A stretch of 64,000 nucleotides of DNA from Niallia alba (lineage in GTDB: Bacteria; Bacillota; Bacilli; Bacillales; Cytobacillaceae), in the NCBI RefSeq assembly GCF_012933555.1, contig NZ_JABBPK010000001.1, positions 2,334,001-2,398,000 of the forward strand. The letters are read 5' to 3'. Below the pieces are notes generated by a model. The model did not search any database and was not told the origin of the DNA. It was given only the letters and a program-made list of their open reading frames with translations. This document shows, in pieces, positions 1 through 8,199 of this stretch. Numbering within the stretch: the stretch's first letter is position 1; every line of letters starts with the position of its first letter. The position numbers were made by a program, and so were the translations under genes.

Positions 1-2
1 TT

Positions 3-560
3 GACTCAACAAGAGAAGACAACCGAATTTATTATAGCAATGCTGGAATCATTACTTTTGGGGAGAAAGAAAATTTAGAGCTGACGGATCGTGTGAAAGA
101 AGTAAAGCATTGCTTAGAACGTGCAAATATATCAGTGGATGTACCGGCAGATATGGAAAGGGCATTATGGAATAAGTTCATGATAAATGTAGGCATGAAT
201 CAAGCTTCAGCTGTGACCCGAGCTCCCTACGCTTTCTTTCAAAAAGAAGGTCCAGCAAGAGAACTAGCCAAAAGTGCCATGAAGGAAGTAATTAAGCTAG
301 CTCAGGCAAAGCGAATTGACCTAACAGAACAAGATATGGATTATTTTTTTGCCAATGTCTTAAGCAAAGTTGGTGGAACAGGAAAGACATCGATGCTACA
401 GGATATTGAAGCGGGAAGAAAAACGGAAGTAGCTCTGTTCGCTGAAAAAGTAATCGATTATGGACAGAAGCTTGGTATCGAAACGCCTATTAATCAAGCA
501 TTCTATCGAATTATTAAAACAGTGGAGGAAATGCAAGAAGAGAATAGCTTGATACATTGA
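3..560 (+). CDS. panE: Ketopantoate reductase, C-terminal part (cut by window edge)
   Basis: The reading frame is open from base 3 to the stop, so the gene runs in from the left and its NADP-binding N-terminal half is outside the window. The visible part matches the all-helical C-terminal substrate domain of 2-dehydropantoate 2-reductase (ApbA/PanE family): the segment ALWNKFMINVGMN followed by ALTR-like AVTRAPYAF, then the helix with SMLQDIEAGRKTEV. The family reduces ketopantoate to pantoate in coenzyme A synthesis. Bacilli often carry several paralogues, so this could be a non-pantothenate reductase; the N-terminus would be needed to decide. Confidence 0.8.
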   Translation, partial: DSTREDNRIYYSNAGIITFGEKENLELTDRVKEVKHCLERANISVDVPADMERALWNKFMINVGMNQASAVTRAPYAFFQKEGPARELAKSAMKEVIKLAQAKRIDLTEQDMDYFFANVLSKVGGTGKTSMLQDIEAGRKTEVALFAEKVIDYGQKLGIETPINQAFYRIIKTVEEMQEENSLIH

Positions 561-652
561 TGGTGTTAAAAAAAGTTCTCTTCTACCGATAAAGGGGAGA
601 GAAAATGGGATGTACGGTATAGTAGGGGGAATTTTCTATCTTGGAGGTGTAA

Positions 653-1222
653 ATGAAATTTTATTTAATAAGACATGGACAGACAGAATGGAATGTAGAC
701 GGAAAAATACAAGGTAGTACAGATATAGAGCTAAATACTGAAGGACTTATTCAGGCAGCACAATTAAGTGAAAAAATCCAAAATTTAAATTATCCTTTTT
801 CAAAAATATATTCAAGTCCACAACAGAGAGCCGTTCAAACAGCTGAAATATTGAGTAGGGAAACTGCCATTGATTATGAAGTAAAGGATGGTCTAGAAGA
901 GATTAATTTGGGAGAGTGGGAAGGTCTTTCGTGGAGGGAAGTCCAAGACACATACCCTCAAGAATTTGATCAGTGGTTAAAAAATCGAAAATATACAAAG
1001 CCTCCCAAAGGAGAATCTTACCAAGAAATGATAGATCGCGTGTTATCAGCATTAAACAAAATATTAAGGGAAACAAATGAAGATGCTGTAATTGTTACAC
1101 ATAGTGCGGTGATTATGTGTTTACAATGCTATCTAACAAATACACCATTTGAAGAAATGACGAAATTTAAGACAGAAAATAGTTCTATTACAGAGATAGA
1201 TGCAGAGTTGCTTCGTGTATAG
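653..1222 (+). CDS. Histidine phosphatase family protein (phosphoglycerate mutase-like)
   Basis: A 189-residue cytosolic protein starting ATG behind TTGGAGGTG. The N-terminal RHG signature (LIRHGQTEWN, residues 5-14) carries the phospho-accepting histidine, and the second catalytic histidine lies in VIVTHSAV near residue 150. ELNTEGLIQA and YSSPQQRAVQTAE are the other conserved blocks. The family covers cofactor-dependent phosphoglycerate mutases, alpha-ribazole phosphatase and broad phosphatases; this length fits the CobC/PhoE-like phosphatases, not the glycolytic mutase. A Nudix gene follows 34 bases later, probably in the same transcript. The substrate cannot be told from sequence. Confidence 0.85.
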   Translation: MKFYLIRHGQTEWNVDGKIQGSTDIELNTEGLIQAAQLSEKIQNLNYPFSKIYSSPQQRAVQTAEILSRETAIDYEVKDGLEEINLGEWEGLSWREVQDTYPQEFDQWLKNRKYTKPPKGESYQEMIDRVLSALNKILRETNEDAVIVTHSAVIMCLQCYLTNTPFEEMTKFKTENSSITEIDAELLRV

Positions 1223-1256
1223 CGCTTGATTAAATTTAGAGAACGGGGGAAATCAA

Positions 1257-1688
1257 TTGGTTCAAAACACACACCAGCAAAATTCGCTGCCTAAACATAT
1301 CGTTTCAGCGGCAACGGTTGTAATTAACGAAAAAAAGGAACTTCTTTTAATTAAAGGACCTAAAAGAGGCTGGGAAATGCCAGGTGGACAAGTGGAAGAG
1401 GGAGAGTCGTTAAAAGACGCTGCAGTAAGGGAAACGAAAGAGGAATCGGGTATTGATATTGAAGTAGTGAAATTTTGTGGGATATTCCAAAATGTAGACT
1501 GTTCCATATGCAACACGTTGTTCTCAGCCAAACCAATTGGAGGGAAATTAACTACATCATCTGAAAGCTTAGAAGTGGGATTTTTTCCTATCGAAGAAGC
1601 TCTAAAAATGGTAACATATAAGAATTTCAGGAAAAGAATCGAGCAATGCTTGGATGAAAACAGCCAACCTTTTTGTGTAGAGTTTTAA
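1257..1688 (+). CDS. Nudix hydrolase
   Basis: A 143-residue protein with a textbook Nudix box (GGQVEEGESLKDAAVRE, then TKEESG, residues 43-64), the magnesium-binding motif that hydrolyses nucleoside diphosphates linked to another group. The start is TTG, supported by ACGGGGG about 8 bases upstream. GPKRGWEMPGG just before the box is typical of MutT/8-oxo-dGTPase-like members. It follows the histidine phosphatase closely and precedes a broken phosphatase fragment, so the three probably formed a phosphohydrolase cluster. The substrate is unknown. Confidence 0.85.
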   Translation: MVQNTHQQNSLPKHIVSAATVVINEKKELLLIKGPKRGWEMPGGQVEEGESLKDAAVRETKEESGIDIEVVKFCGIFQNVDCSICNTLFSAKPIGGKLTTSSESLEVGFFPIEEALKMVTYKNFRKRIEQCLDENSQPFCVEF

Positions 1689-1737
1689 AGGAGCGGCAGA
1701 AAAATCACAAAAAAACAAAACAAGTGGGGAATACAAA

Positions 1738-1956
1738 ATGTTTTTACGATATCCAGGAAAAAGGGTATTAATCGTTAGCCATGGTACTTTCATTGGACTG
1801 ACCCTTAACAAATTCTTTCAACAGTTTTTCAAGACACTTATATAGATAATACTTCCCTTACTATTTTAAATCATTTTGGCGGAAACTGGGAATGTACTCT
1901 ATATAATTGTACAAAGCATATTATATGATGTCGTTATTTTAGAACTAGGATATTAA
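1738..1956 (+). pseudogene. Decayed histidine phosphatase fragment
   Basis: Only the C-terminal third of a phosphoglycerate mutase-like protein remains. Frame 1 reads LIVSHGTFIGLTLNKFF (the second catalytic histidine block) and then stops. After a one-base shift near the T5 run at 1825-1829 the match continues as DTYIDNTSLTILNHFGGNW to a TAA at 1954. The RHG N-terminus is absent. It differs from the intact phosphatase at 653-1222, so it is a paralogue remnant and not a recent copy. Confidence 0.6.
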
Positions 1957-1983
1957 ATAATAGGAAAAGGGCGGTGAAATTAT

Positions 1984-2658
1984 TTGAGCAGCTACAAAGC
2001 AATGCTATTTGATTTAGATGATACCTTGCTTGATAGAGATAATGCGGTAGATAAACTATTTTTCATTATGTTAGAAAAATGTTATGAGGATATTGATGAT
2101 TCCATAAAAAGGGGAATGCTGCAAAAATTCAAAGAATATGACAAGAGAAGCTATGGTCAAAAGGATAAAACAAAGGTTTTGGCATCTTTTTTTGATGCGT
2201 ATCCACCGAAATACAGAATACCACACAATGACATCTTAGCTTTTTGGAATAATCATTTTCCGTATTGTTTTGCAGTAAATCAAGATAGGATTAACATAGT
2301 AAATAAGATAAAGAGCCAAGTGAAAGTTGCAATTATCACAAATGGCACCGTCCATAGACAAAAAGCAAAAATAAGGAGCACCAATTTACATCATTATTTT
2401 GATACAATCATCATTTCTGATGAAGTGGGGATTAGTAAACCGGACAAACGCATTTTTGTACTAGCTTTAAATAAGCTTAATGTGCAGCCAGAAGATACAT
2501 TATTCGTTGGCGATGACTTAGAAATAGATATTGGTGGTTGTCAAAATACCAATATAAAAGGGGTATGGTTTAATCCACTTAGAATCAAGAATGATACCGA
2601 GATTAAACCATTTGCTGAGATTGATTCTTTTGATCGACTATTAAGCTATTTTACATAA
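1984..2658 (+). CDS. HAD family hydrolase
   Basis: A 224-residue haloacid dehalogenase-superfamily hydrolase. Motif I is FDLDDTLLD (residues 9-17, nucleophile D10 and acid/base D12), motif II is IITNGT, motif III the lysine of SKPDKRIF, and motif IV GDDLEIDIGG. The helical cap between motifs I and II puts it in subclass IA (YjjG/pyrimidine 5'-nucleotidase/GPH-like). The start is TTG behind AAAAGGGCGGTG. Substrate not predictable; phosphatase on a small sugar or nucleotide is most likely. Confidence 0.85.
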   Translation: MSSYKAMLFDLDDTLLDRDNAVDKLFFIMLEKCYEDIDDSIKRGMLQKFKEYDKRSYGQKDKTKVLASFFDAYPPKYRIPHNDILAFWNNHFPYCFAVNQDRINIVNKIKSQVKVAIITNGTVHRQKAKIRSTNLHHYFDTIIISDEVGISKPDKRIFVLALNKLNVQPEDTLFVGDDLEIDIGGCQNTNIKGVWFNPLRIKNDTEIKPFAEIDSFDRLLSYFT

Positions 2659-2678
2659 GTCAATAAGAGGAGTGCTCC

Positions 2679-3171
2679 ATGAAGGTATCTTTAATTGTAG
2701 CGATGGACGAGAACAGAGTAATTGGGAAAGAAAATGATATTCCTTGGAGGATTCCGAGAGATTGGGAGTATGTGAAAAAAATAACTTTAGGGCATCCCAT
2801 TATTTTTTTGGGGGAAAAACTTCCAATCCATTGGAAAAACATTAAGAAACAGAAGGAATATCGTCTTATCTAGAGATAGAGAGTTAGTATTGGACGGCTG
2901 TGAAATGGCACATTCATTAGATGAAGTATTTACATTATGTGAAAAGGAAGAAGAAATATTTATTTTTGGTGGCGAAGAAATATATATAATGTTTCTTCCA
3001 TATGTAGAATCAATGTACATAACCAAGATTCATGCAGAATTTGAAGGGGACACGTTCTGCCCAAATGTTGATTTAAATGAATGGAAGGAGACATCTGTTA
3101 CCAAAGGAATAACAGATGAAAAAAATCCTTATTCTTACTATTTTCATGTTTATGAACGCTTGGCTTTTTAA
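2679..3171 (+). pseudogene. Dihydrofolate reductase, frameshifted
   Basis: Start behind AAGAGGAG. Frame 1 gives MKVSLIVAMDENRVIGKEND and PWRIPRDW, the classic DHFR N-terminus, then leaves frame and stops at 2873. The next frame supplies the missing core (GKNFQSIGKTL, RNIVLSRDRE, FIFGGEEIY, YITKIHAEFEGDTFCP) and the proper C-terminus at 3171. The break lies in three abutting homopolymers (T7 at 2803-2809, G5, A5). Joined, the product would be a normal-length reductase of the kind often found as an additional, trimethoprim-tolerant copy. A sequencing error would make it an intact gene. Confidence 0.8.
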
Positions 3172-3215
3172 ACATTATGTGTGTTGGGTTAAAAACGAAG
3201 TGAAATGGAGCGGAG

Positions 3216-3252
3216 GACGCTCGACTCCTTCCTCCCTGGAGAATCGAGCGTC
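3216..3252. repeat. Intergenic hairpin
   Basis: GACGCTCGA pairs with TCGAGCGTC (9 bp), with CTCC/GGAG continuing the stem inside. It lies in a gene-free stretch (3172-3438) between convergent genes. There is no U-run, so it is more like a dispersed palindromic repeat than a terminator. I see no other structure in this stretch. Confidence 0.5.
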
Positions 3253-3438
3253 TGTAGCGCAACGGAACGTCCTAGTTATTACACTTGACTATATTTAAAA
3301 ACATAGATAACCATCATGAGAAAGTAGCTTTATTTAAGAGCTAAATTAGAGATTGTTCATCTTTACATATTAGTTATTTAGTTTTGGCCCAGCCTCATAA
3401 AATATACCTAGTATCTTTTCGCTATCCAACTAACGCCT

Positions 3439-3984
3439 TTACTTGAATAACTTATACCAGTACAAAGTGGTCTCAATATTTGGATTATATGACTGTTTTA
3501 GTGTGTCGACCCCACCTAGTATGAATCCTTGTTTTACATAAAATCTACATGCATCAAGATTATCGTCTTGTGCTTCCAAGGACATTCCGATAAGTTTTCT
3601 TTGTTTTGCCCACTCTTCCGCTTTATTTAAGAGCAACTTTCCGATTCCATTTCCTCTATAATCTTTTTTAGTAGCAATGTTTTCAATATAACAAAAACGA
3701 TTCCAATCCTTCATTATTCTAATTTGTCCTATGCAAGTATTATTCATATAAGCTAAAAACAAAGCTTTGTCCTCTCGATTTATATATTGGCTCCAATCAA
3801 GTTTATCATCTGGAAAACGTGTTTCTCTAGTTTCATCAAAAAGAATCTCTTTATATGACCATTTGCCTGATTGTAAACTAGGGACAACTTTACCATACAA
3901 CTTAAAATAATCATTTGTCTTATTAATATCCTCTATTAACTCATTGTTTAATGGAGAAATAATGATTTTATTTTCATTATCCAA
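3439..3984 (-). CDS. satA: GNAT acetyltransferase, streptothricin N-acetyltransferase-like
   Basis: A 181-residue GNAT protein. By memory of family members it resembles SatA/Sat4 along its length: the N-terminal GKVVPSLQSGKWSYKEILF block, then DWNRFCYIENIATKKDYRG, the acetyl-CoA P-loop YRGNGIGKLLL, EWAKQRKLIGMSLEAQDDN and the C-terminal ACRFYVKQGFILGGVDTL. These enzymes acetylate the beta-lysine amine of streptothricin (nourseothricin) using acetyl-CoA. The start is ATG with AAGGAAGTG upstream. It stands alone and converges on the DHFR pseudogene. The drug assignment is family-based inference. Confidence 0.7.
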   Translation of the reverse strand: MDNENKIIISPLNNELIEDINKTNDYFKLYGKVVPSLQSGKWSYKEILFDETRETRFPDDKLDWSQYINREDKALFLAYMNNTCIGQIRIMKDWNRFCYIENIATKKDYRGNGIGKLLLNKAEEWAKQRKLIGMSLEAQDDNLDACRFYVKQGFILGGVDTLKQSYNPNIETTLYWYKLFK

Positions 3985-4123
3985 AAATACTCACTTCCTT
4001 TTAGAGAAATATTTCTTTAAGAAAAATTAACTCCATTTTATTCAACAATGCTGCATCTTTAGATAAAATTACTATGTCTTAATGTATTGGGACAAAAAGC
4101 TAAAGCATAACCCTTATATAACA

Positions 4124-4173
4124 ATAAAAAATGTCTATCAACCTTAACCAACAATTTGGTAGACATTTTTTAT
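4124..4173. terminator. Strong bidirectional terminator hairpin
   Basis: An 18-bp near-perfect stem: ATAAAAAATGTCTATCAA against TTGGTAGACATTTTTTAT, with one G-U pair and U-runs on both strands. It probably ends the minus-strand gene at 4240-4743 and insulates the acetyltransferase downstream. Confidence 0.8.
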
Positions 4174-4239
4174 GTACGATGGGGATGGGAACCGGTTAAA
4201 ATTCTTGTGCCCTCCATGATAAAACTATTATCCGTTTAC

Positions 4240-4743
4240 TTAAAAAACAAACCCAAAATAAGCTTCTTCCTGCTCCAAATCCTCAAAATATTTGATTCCC
4301 ATATACTGAAAGCCGATTTTGCCAAGTATGTTTAAAGAAGCCTTGCTTTCGATACTAGCAGAAGCAATTACTTTTTGAACACTTCCTTGCTCCTCAGCAA
4401 ACTTCATACATGCAATGGCTGCTTCTGTTGCATAGCCTTTGTTCCAATTGTCTTTTGTAAAATGGAAAATAAGCTCTACTTCGTCCAAAGAATCCTCTAT
4501 ATTAAAGCCAGCTGCCCCAATCACCTGATTAGTAGCTAAATCAACCACTCCGTAAACAGAAAGGGCGAAATCAGCTTGACATTGCTGGTAAAAGTCAATA
4601 ACTTGAGGAAGTAAGGCAGAGTCAGTACTCCCGCCACAATAGGTCATGACTTCTTCCCTTCCCCAAAACTGTTCACATGCTTCTACATCCTCTAATGTTA
4701 ATAATCGATAACCTAATCGCTCACTCGTAAAAAGAAACTCCAA
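4240..4743 (-). CDS. GNAT family N-acetyltransferase (RimJ/RimL type)
   Basis: Starts with TERLGYRLLTLEDVE, the typical opening of RimJ/RimL-type acetyltransferases (FxTERLxLRxL), and contains the acetyl-CoA loop region WNKGYATEAAIACMKFA followed by ASASIESKASLNILGKIGF. I place the start at the TTG at 4743: it has AAAGGAG 8 bases upstream, whereas the longer reading frame beginning ATG at 4776 has no ribosome site and adds residues foreign to the family. The acceptor substrate (protein N-terminus or small amine) is unknown. Confidence 0.8.
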   Translation of the reverse strand: MEFLFTSERLGYRLLTLEDVEACEQFWGREEVMTYCGGSTDSALLPQVIDFYQQCQADFALSVYGVVDLATNQVIGAAGFNIEDSLDEVELIFHFTKDNWNKGYATEAAIACMKFAEEQGSVQKVIASASIESKASLNILGKIGFQYMGIKYFEDLEQEEAYFGFVF

Positions 4744-4857
4744 GAAAAAAACTCCTTTAATCATTCTATTATTCATTTAACCATTTTAGCGTATGGGAAT
4801 CATTTTATGCAATTAAATTGAGAGTGGGGAAGTGGAAGAGAGAAGATTAACAAATGG

Positions 4858-4898
4858 AAAAGGCACAATAGATTACTGTGATCATCCATTGTGCCTTT
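4858..4898. terminator. Terminator hairpin, minus strand or bidirectional
   Basis: AAAAGGCACAAT pairs with ATTGTGCCTTT across an 18-base loop. On the minus strand the stem is followed by a U-rich stretch, fitting termination of the small gene at 4925-5191. Confidence 0.6.
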
Positions 4899-4924
4899 AA
4901 GTATGACGTTATATAAATGAAAGG

Positions 4925-5191
4925 TCAGAGACTTTCTTCTAATGAATTTTCATACTTCCCAATAGATGCTGTGATGCATTCTGCTAGTTCGGAACAATTT
5001 CCCTCAAACATATGAAATGTTAAGGAATGAAGTAAATGATCAAATTGATCATGGGTAGAATCTGATTTGCTCAGCTCTGTAGACCAATTAATTTTAGGGA
5101 TAGAAATAACAAAAGAATCAGTTGTTTTCATGATATATAATTTCGTATCTTTTAGTCCTAATGGAGCAATATCTTCTAGTAAGGTAATCAT
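4925..5191 (-). CDS. Small hypothetical protein (88 aa)
   Basis: Accepted as a gene because the ATG has an excellent GGGGGAGG site 8 bases upstream and a terminator just downstream. The product is acidic and soluble (MITLLEDIAPLGLKDTKLYI..., then IPKINWSTELS), with no signal peptide or membrane segment. The block FVISIPKINWS loosely recalls the small YueH-like Bacillus proteins, but I cannot assign it with confidence. Function unknown. Confidence 0.6.
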   Translation of the reverse strand: MITLLEDIAPLGLKDTKLYIMKTTDSFVISIPKINWSTELSKSDSTHDQFDHLLHSLTFHMFEGNCSELAECITASIGKYENSLEESL

Positions 5192-5339
5192 TACAACAAC
5201 CTCCCCCTTTTTTTATTTCCATTATACTCCTTTTTTTCGACGTTTTTTTCCAAAAATAGAAGATTTAAATAAAATGTCAAATGAATGATATGTTTGCAAT
5301 ATAAAAGTGTTTTTTGTATAAAAAAATGAAATGGGCAGT

Positions 5340-5406
5340 TTGACAAAAAAGAACAACTATTGTATAGTTGATTACATAACTAATCAACCGTTCAACTGTT
5401 CAACGT
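5340..5406 (+). promoter_or_regulatory. Sigma-A promoter overlapped by GntR-type operators
   Basis: TTGACA (5340-5345), a 17-base spacer and TATAGT (5363-5368). Over the -10 lies CAACTAT-TGT-ATAGTTG (5354-5370), next to it GTTGATTA-6-TAATCAAC (5367-5388), and then two direct GTTCAAC copies 8 bases apart. Inverted repeats exactly on the core promoter of a GntR gene imply autorepression released by an inducer, as in B. subtilis ytrA-type systems. The repressor assignment is inference. Confidence 0.75.
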
Positions 5407-5425
5407 GTGAAGGAAGGAGAAATCC

Positions 5426-5797
5426 GTGAAAGCTGTTTTTGATGACTCAAAGCCTATTTTTCAGCAAATTTCAGATATGATAGCAAATGAAATTGTGGAA
5501 GGGGAGCTTGTAGAAGGTGATCAAATCCCTTCTACGACTGAAATTTCTAAGTTTTACCAAATTAATCGAGCAACTGCGCAAAAAGGGCTTGCAGCATTGG
5601 TTGAGGCTGGATACGTATATAAGCAACGTGGTGTTGGCATGTTTGTTGCAGAGGGTGCCAAACAAAAGCTGCTGGAAAAGCGTAAAGAAGACTTTTACAA
5701 CGAATATGTAAAACCAATGATGGAAGAAGCAAAGCGTATTGAAATAAAAAAAGTAGAATTACTTCAAGTAATTAAGGAGGATTATACAGATGATTAA
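5426..5797 (+). CDS. GntR family transcriptional regulator (YtrA type)
   Basis: A 123-residue protein: winged helix of the GntR family at residues 8-75 (PIFQQISDMIANEIVEGEL, then GDQIPSTTEIS and NRATAQKGLAALVEAGYVY) followed by only a short helical tail and no large effector domain. That is the YtrA subfamily, which controls ABC transporter operons. The start is GTG behind AAGGAAGGAG. Its 3' end overlaps the next start by 8 bases, so it is cotranscribed with the ABC ATPase and permease. Likely autorepressor of the operon through the palindromes upstream. Confidence 0.88.
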   Translation: MKAVFDDSKPIFQQISDMIANEIVEGELVEGDQIPSTTEISKFYQINRATAQKGLAALVEAGYVYKQRGVGMFVAEGAKQKLLEKRKEDFYNEYVKPMMEEAKRIEIKKVELLQVIKEDYTDD

Positions 5798-6665
5798 ACT
5801 CGAAGATGTGTCGTTTTCCTATGGGAATGTGCCAGCTCTAAAAAATGTAAATATTTCAGAAACAGAACCGATCATTATGGGGCTATGGGGGCGAAATGGA
5901 TCTGGAAAGACGACGTTTATGAAGCTTTTATCTGGTCTGGAAAATATCGATGCCGGTTCTATTAATGTGAATGGTATAACACCGTATAACAATAAAGAAG
6001 CAATGAACAACATAACGTATATTCAAGAAAATCACCCTTTTTCGATTCTTTGGAATGTCGAGGATGCGCTTCGTTTTGGTGCCCTATTTAATAAAAACTG
6101 GGATGGAGAGCTAGCTGAACATCTAGTTACTTTATTTGAATTACCAAGAAAAAAGAAAATCAAAAATTTCTCTAAAGGGATGCAAACAATGCTACAAATT
6201 GTCTTGGGACTCGCTAGTAAAGCTCCTGTAACCATTATGGATGAACCAACAAATGGCCTTGATGCCTATATGAGAAAGCAATTTTACGATGCACTTCTAG
6301 ATACGTATGAGGAAGATCCTCGTTTTATTATTTTATCGACCCATCATATTGATGAGATTGAAGCAATGTGTGAAAAGATTGCGATTATCAATGAGCAGAC
6401 AATTGTACGCTATGAAGAAACGGAAGAGTTGAAAATGCATGGTATTCTATTATCTGGATCAGCGGAAGCGATAGAGCCTTTAATAGAAGGGCAGAGCCTT
6501 ATAGAAAAAAGAAAACTTGGCAAGCAAATCAATGTGATGATTGATGATGTATTTACGGAGGAGTGGAAAGCAAGGGCTAACAAAGCTGGCGTTACAGTGG
6601 AAAAAGCGAAATTGCAGGATTATCTAGTTAACTATACAACGAAAAAAGAGGTGCACAAAGTATGA
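5790..6665 (+). CDS. ABC transporter ATP-binding protein
   Basis: A 291-residue ATPase subunit. Walker A GRNGSGKTT at 34-42, Q-loop in YIQENHPFS, signature FSKGMQ (a variant of LSGGQ), Walker B VTIMDEPTNGLD and H-loop STHH. The C-terminal ~80 residues beyond the nucleotide-binding domain are typical of the YtrB/DrrA-type export ATPases. It is translationally coupled to the GntR gene upstream and the permease downstream (ATGA overlap). With a regulator of the YtrA type the exporter may respond to cell-envelope-active compounds; that is inference from the family. Confidence 0.88.
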   Translation: MIKLEDVSFSYGNVPALKNVNISETEPIIMGLWGRNGSGKTTFMKLLSGLENIDAGSINVNGITPYNNKEAMNNITYIQENHPFSILWNVEDALRFGALFNKNWDGELAEHLVTLFELPRKKKIKNFSKGMQTMLQIVLGLASKAPVTIMDEPTNGLDAYMRKQFYDALLDTYEEDPRFIILSTHHIDEIEAMCEKIAIINEQTIVRYEETEELKMHGILLSGSAEAIEPLIEGQSLIEKRKLGKQINVMIDDVFTEEWKARANKAGVTVEKAKLQDYLVNYTTKKEVHKV

Positions 6666-7363
6666 ATACTTTTACTGGACCATTCAAATTAATGATGAGA
6701 GAAATGAGCTTAACATTTTATATAAATGCAGCTATTACTTTTGTGCTCTTTGCTTTCTACAATATTTTAGGATTTATTGGTGTTGCAGACGCTGGATCCT
6801 TTATCTTATTCGGTCCTCTATTTATTGTCTTTCTCATCTATCCGTTTGCTAATTTTAGTGGATACAAATATATTCTTTCTCTAGGCGGTACTAGAAAACA
6901 ATTTGTTTTTGCTTTGTATCTTACAGCATTCATTTATGGTGTTATTAGTGTCGTAGTCCTTAATCTATTTTATCTAATTACCAACCATATAAACGGGTCG
7001 ATTAATCTTTTGCATTTAGCAGAACTCACAAATAGCTCTAATTGGCTTGTATATGTATGGGTAGATTTTTGTTGGCTATTCTTTTTATTCAGTTTAGGGA
7101 TGATTATCAAAACGATTTGGTTTAATTATGGGACGATTTTATCCCTTTCAGCAGCGACCTTCCTTGTAGTTATCGGTACGATTGTGGTTGTTTTTGGAGA
7201 TATGGGCTGGTTAACAGAATTGATTTTTACGAAACATCTCCAATTTGTTGCGATTTTGCTTGGAATAGCCATTGTCTTTCTGCTTTCAGCCTATTTATTA
7301 ATGAAAAATGCCCCTTTAGAAAAAAGCAATCGTATGTTTATTAGACAAAAGAAAGCATTTTAA
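6662..7363 (+). CDS. ABC transporter permease
   Basis: A 233-residue integral membrane protein with about six hydrophobic segments (for example ITFVLFAFYNILGFIG, FILFGPLFIVFLIY, WLFFLFSLGMII, LVVIGTIVVVFG, FVAILLGIAIVFLLS) and a short basic tail. Its start overlaps the ATPase stop, so the two form one exporter, with homodimerised permease and ATPase subunits the simplest arrangement. No similarity strong enough to name the substrate. Confidence 0.82.
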   Translation: MNTFTGPFKLMMREMSLTFYINAAITFVLFAFYNILGFIGVADAGSFILFGPLFIVFLIYPFANFSGYKYILSLGGTRKQFVFALYLTAFIYGVISVVVLNLFYLITNHINGSINLLHLAELTNSSNWLVYVWVDFCWLFFLFSLGMIIKTIWFNYGTILSLSAATFLVVIGTIVVVFGDMGWLTELIFTKHLQFVAILLGIAIVFLLSAYLLMKNAPLEKSNRMFIRQKKAF

Positions 7364-7374
7364 GCCAAACAATT

Positions 7375-7404
7375 AGCCAAACAATTTTGTTTGGCTCTTT
7401 TCCA
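7375..7404 (+). terminator. Rho-independent terminator of the GntR-ABC operon
   Basis: AGCCAAACAA pairs with TTGTTTGGCT and is followed by a T-rich run. It sits 12 bases after the permease stop. The left arm is preceded by a second copy of GCCAAACAATTA. Confidence 0.75.
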
Positions 7405-7475
7405 TTTGGAATAGGGATTTTGGGAGTATGTAGAAACGTTTTCAAGCAAATGAAAGGGAAATGAGAGTCCTATGG

Positions 7476-8003
7476 CTAAAGTTTTACTTCTCCATTTATC
7501 ACCGTTAAAAATCTATTATTCCAAATGGACTCATGATGATTAATAATATCATCTGCTTGTAAAACGGAGCCATTAATGGTGCTTTGGGTGTTTGGGAAAA
7601 GTAGATTATTTTGAAATCCTAAGCTATAGGCTGCTCTTATAGTAGTATCAAGACAAAATTCCGTTTGTACGCCAGCAAAAATAAGCTGTTCGATTTTCTT
7701 GCTTTTTAAATAATCCAAAAGTTCTGTTTGGTAGAACGCATCCCATTTTGACTTTCTGATTATCTTATCGTCAGAGGAAAACAATAGATTTTGATGCAGT
7801 TTCCAATCGTCTTTTCCCTCAAAAAGCTCGTCCTGCTCATTGGGATCTGTATGCTGGATAAAGATAACCGGAATGTTTTTTTCGTGTGCTTGCTTGATTA
7901 ATATATTGATGTTTTGTACTAACTGATTCCTATTAAATAAATAGTTTTGGGGATGGTTAAAGAAAATTTCTTGCATATCGATGATAATAAGTGCTTGTCT
8001 CAT
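7476..8003 (-). CDS. Isochorismatase family cysteine hydrolase
   Basis: About 175 residues with the full isochorismatase-like triad: aspartate in LIIIDMQ, lysine in RKSKWDAF and cysteine in GVQTEFCLDTT, the last block also giving the family's cis-peptide bond. I start at the ATG at 8003 (MRQALIIIDMQ) because it has AGGAAGTG upstream and matches where the family begins; the frame is open further upstream without a ribosome site. Members include nicotinamidases and amidases of small N-carbamoyl or isochorismate substrates; the substrate here is not clear. Confidence 0.85.
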   Translation of the reverse strand: MRQALIIIDMQEIFFNHPQNYLFNRNQLVQNINILIKQAHEKNIPVIFIQHTDPNEQDELFEGKDDWKLHQNLLFSSDDKIIRKSKWDAFYQTELLDYLKSKKIEQLIFAGVQTEFCLDTTIRAAYSLGFQNNLLFPNTQSTINGSVLQADDIINHHESIWNNRFLTVINGEVKL

Positions 8004-8199
8004 TAAATAACACTTCCTGTTCGTTTCTTTTAAAGTATAGCAGATGGAAAAGGAGGTCAACAAGGACATTTAATAGATTGGAAGTTAATCTCTACTTGCA
8101 TAAAAAGTCAGAATTAACGAATATTTGTATGGAACTTTTGATAGAATAGTCTATAATTGAAAATAAGAACATATATTCGTTTTTGGAGGAGGGTTATGG

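Noticed and set aside
3116-3298. Plus-strand frame running from the DHFR end through the hairpin
   Set aside because: Overlaps the DHFR C-terminus in another frame, has no ribosome site and reads through the palindrome.
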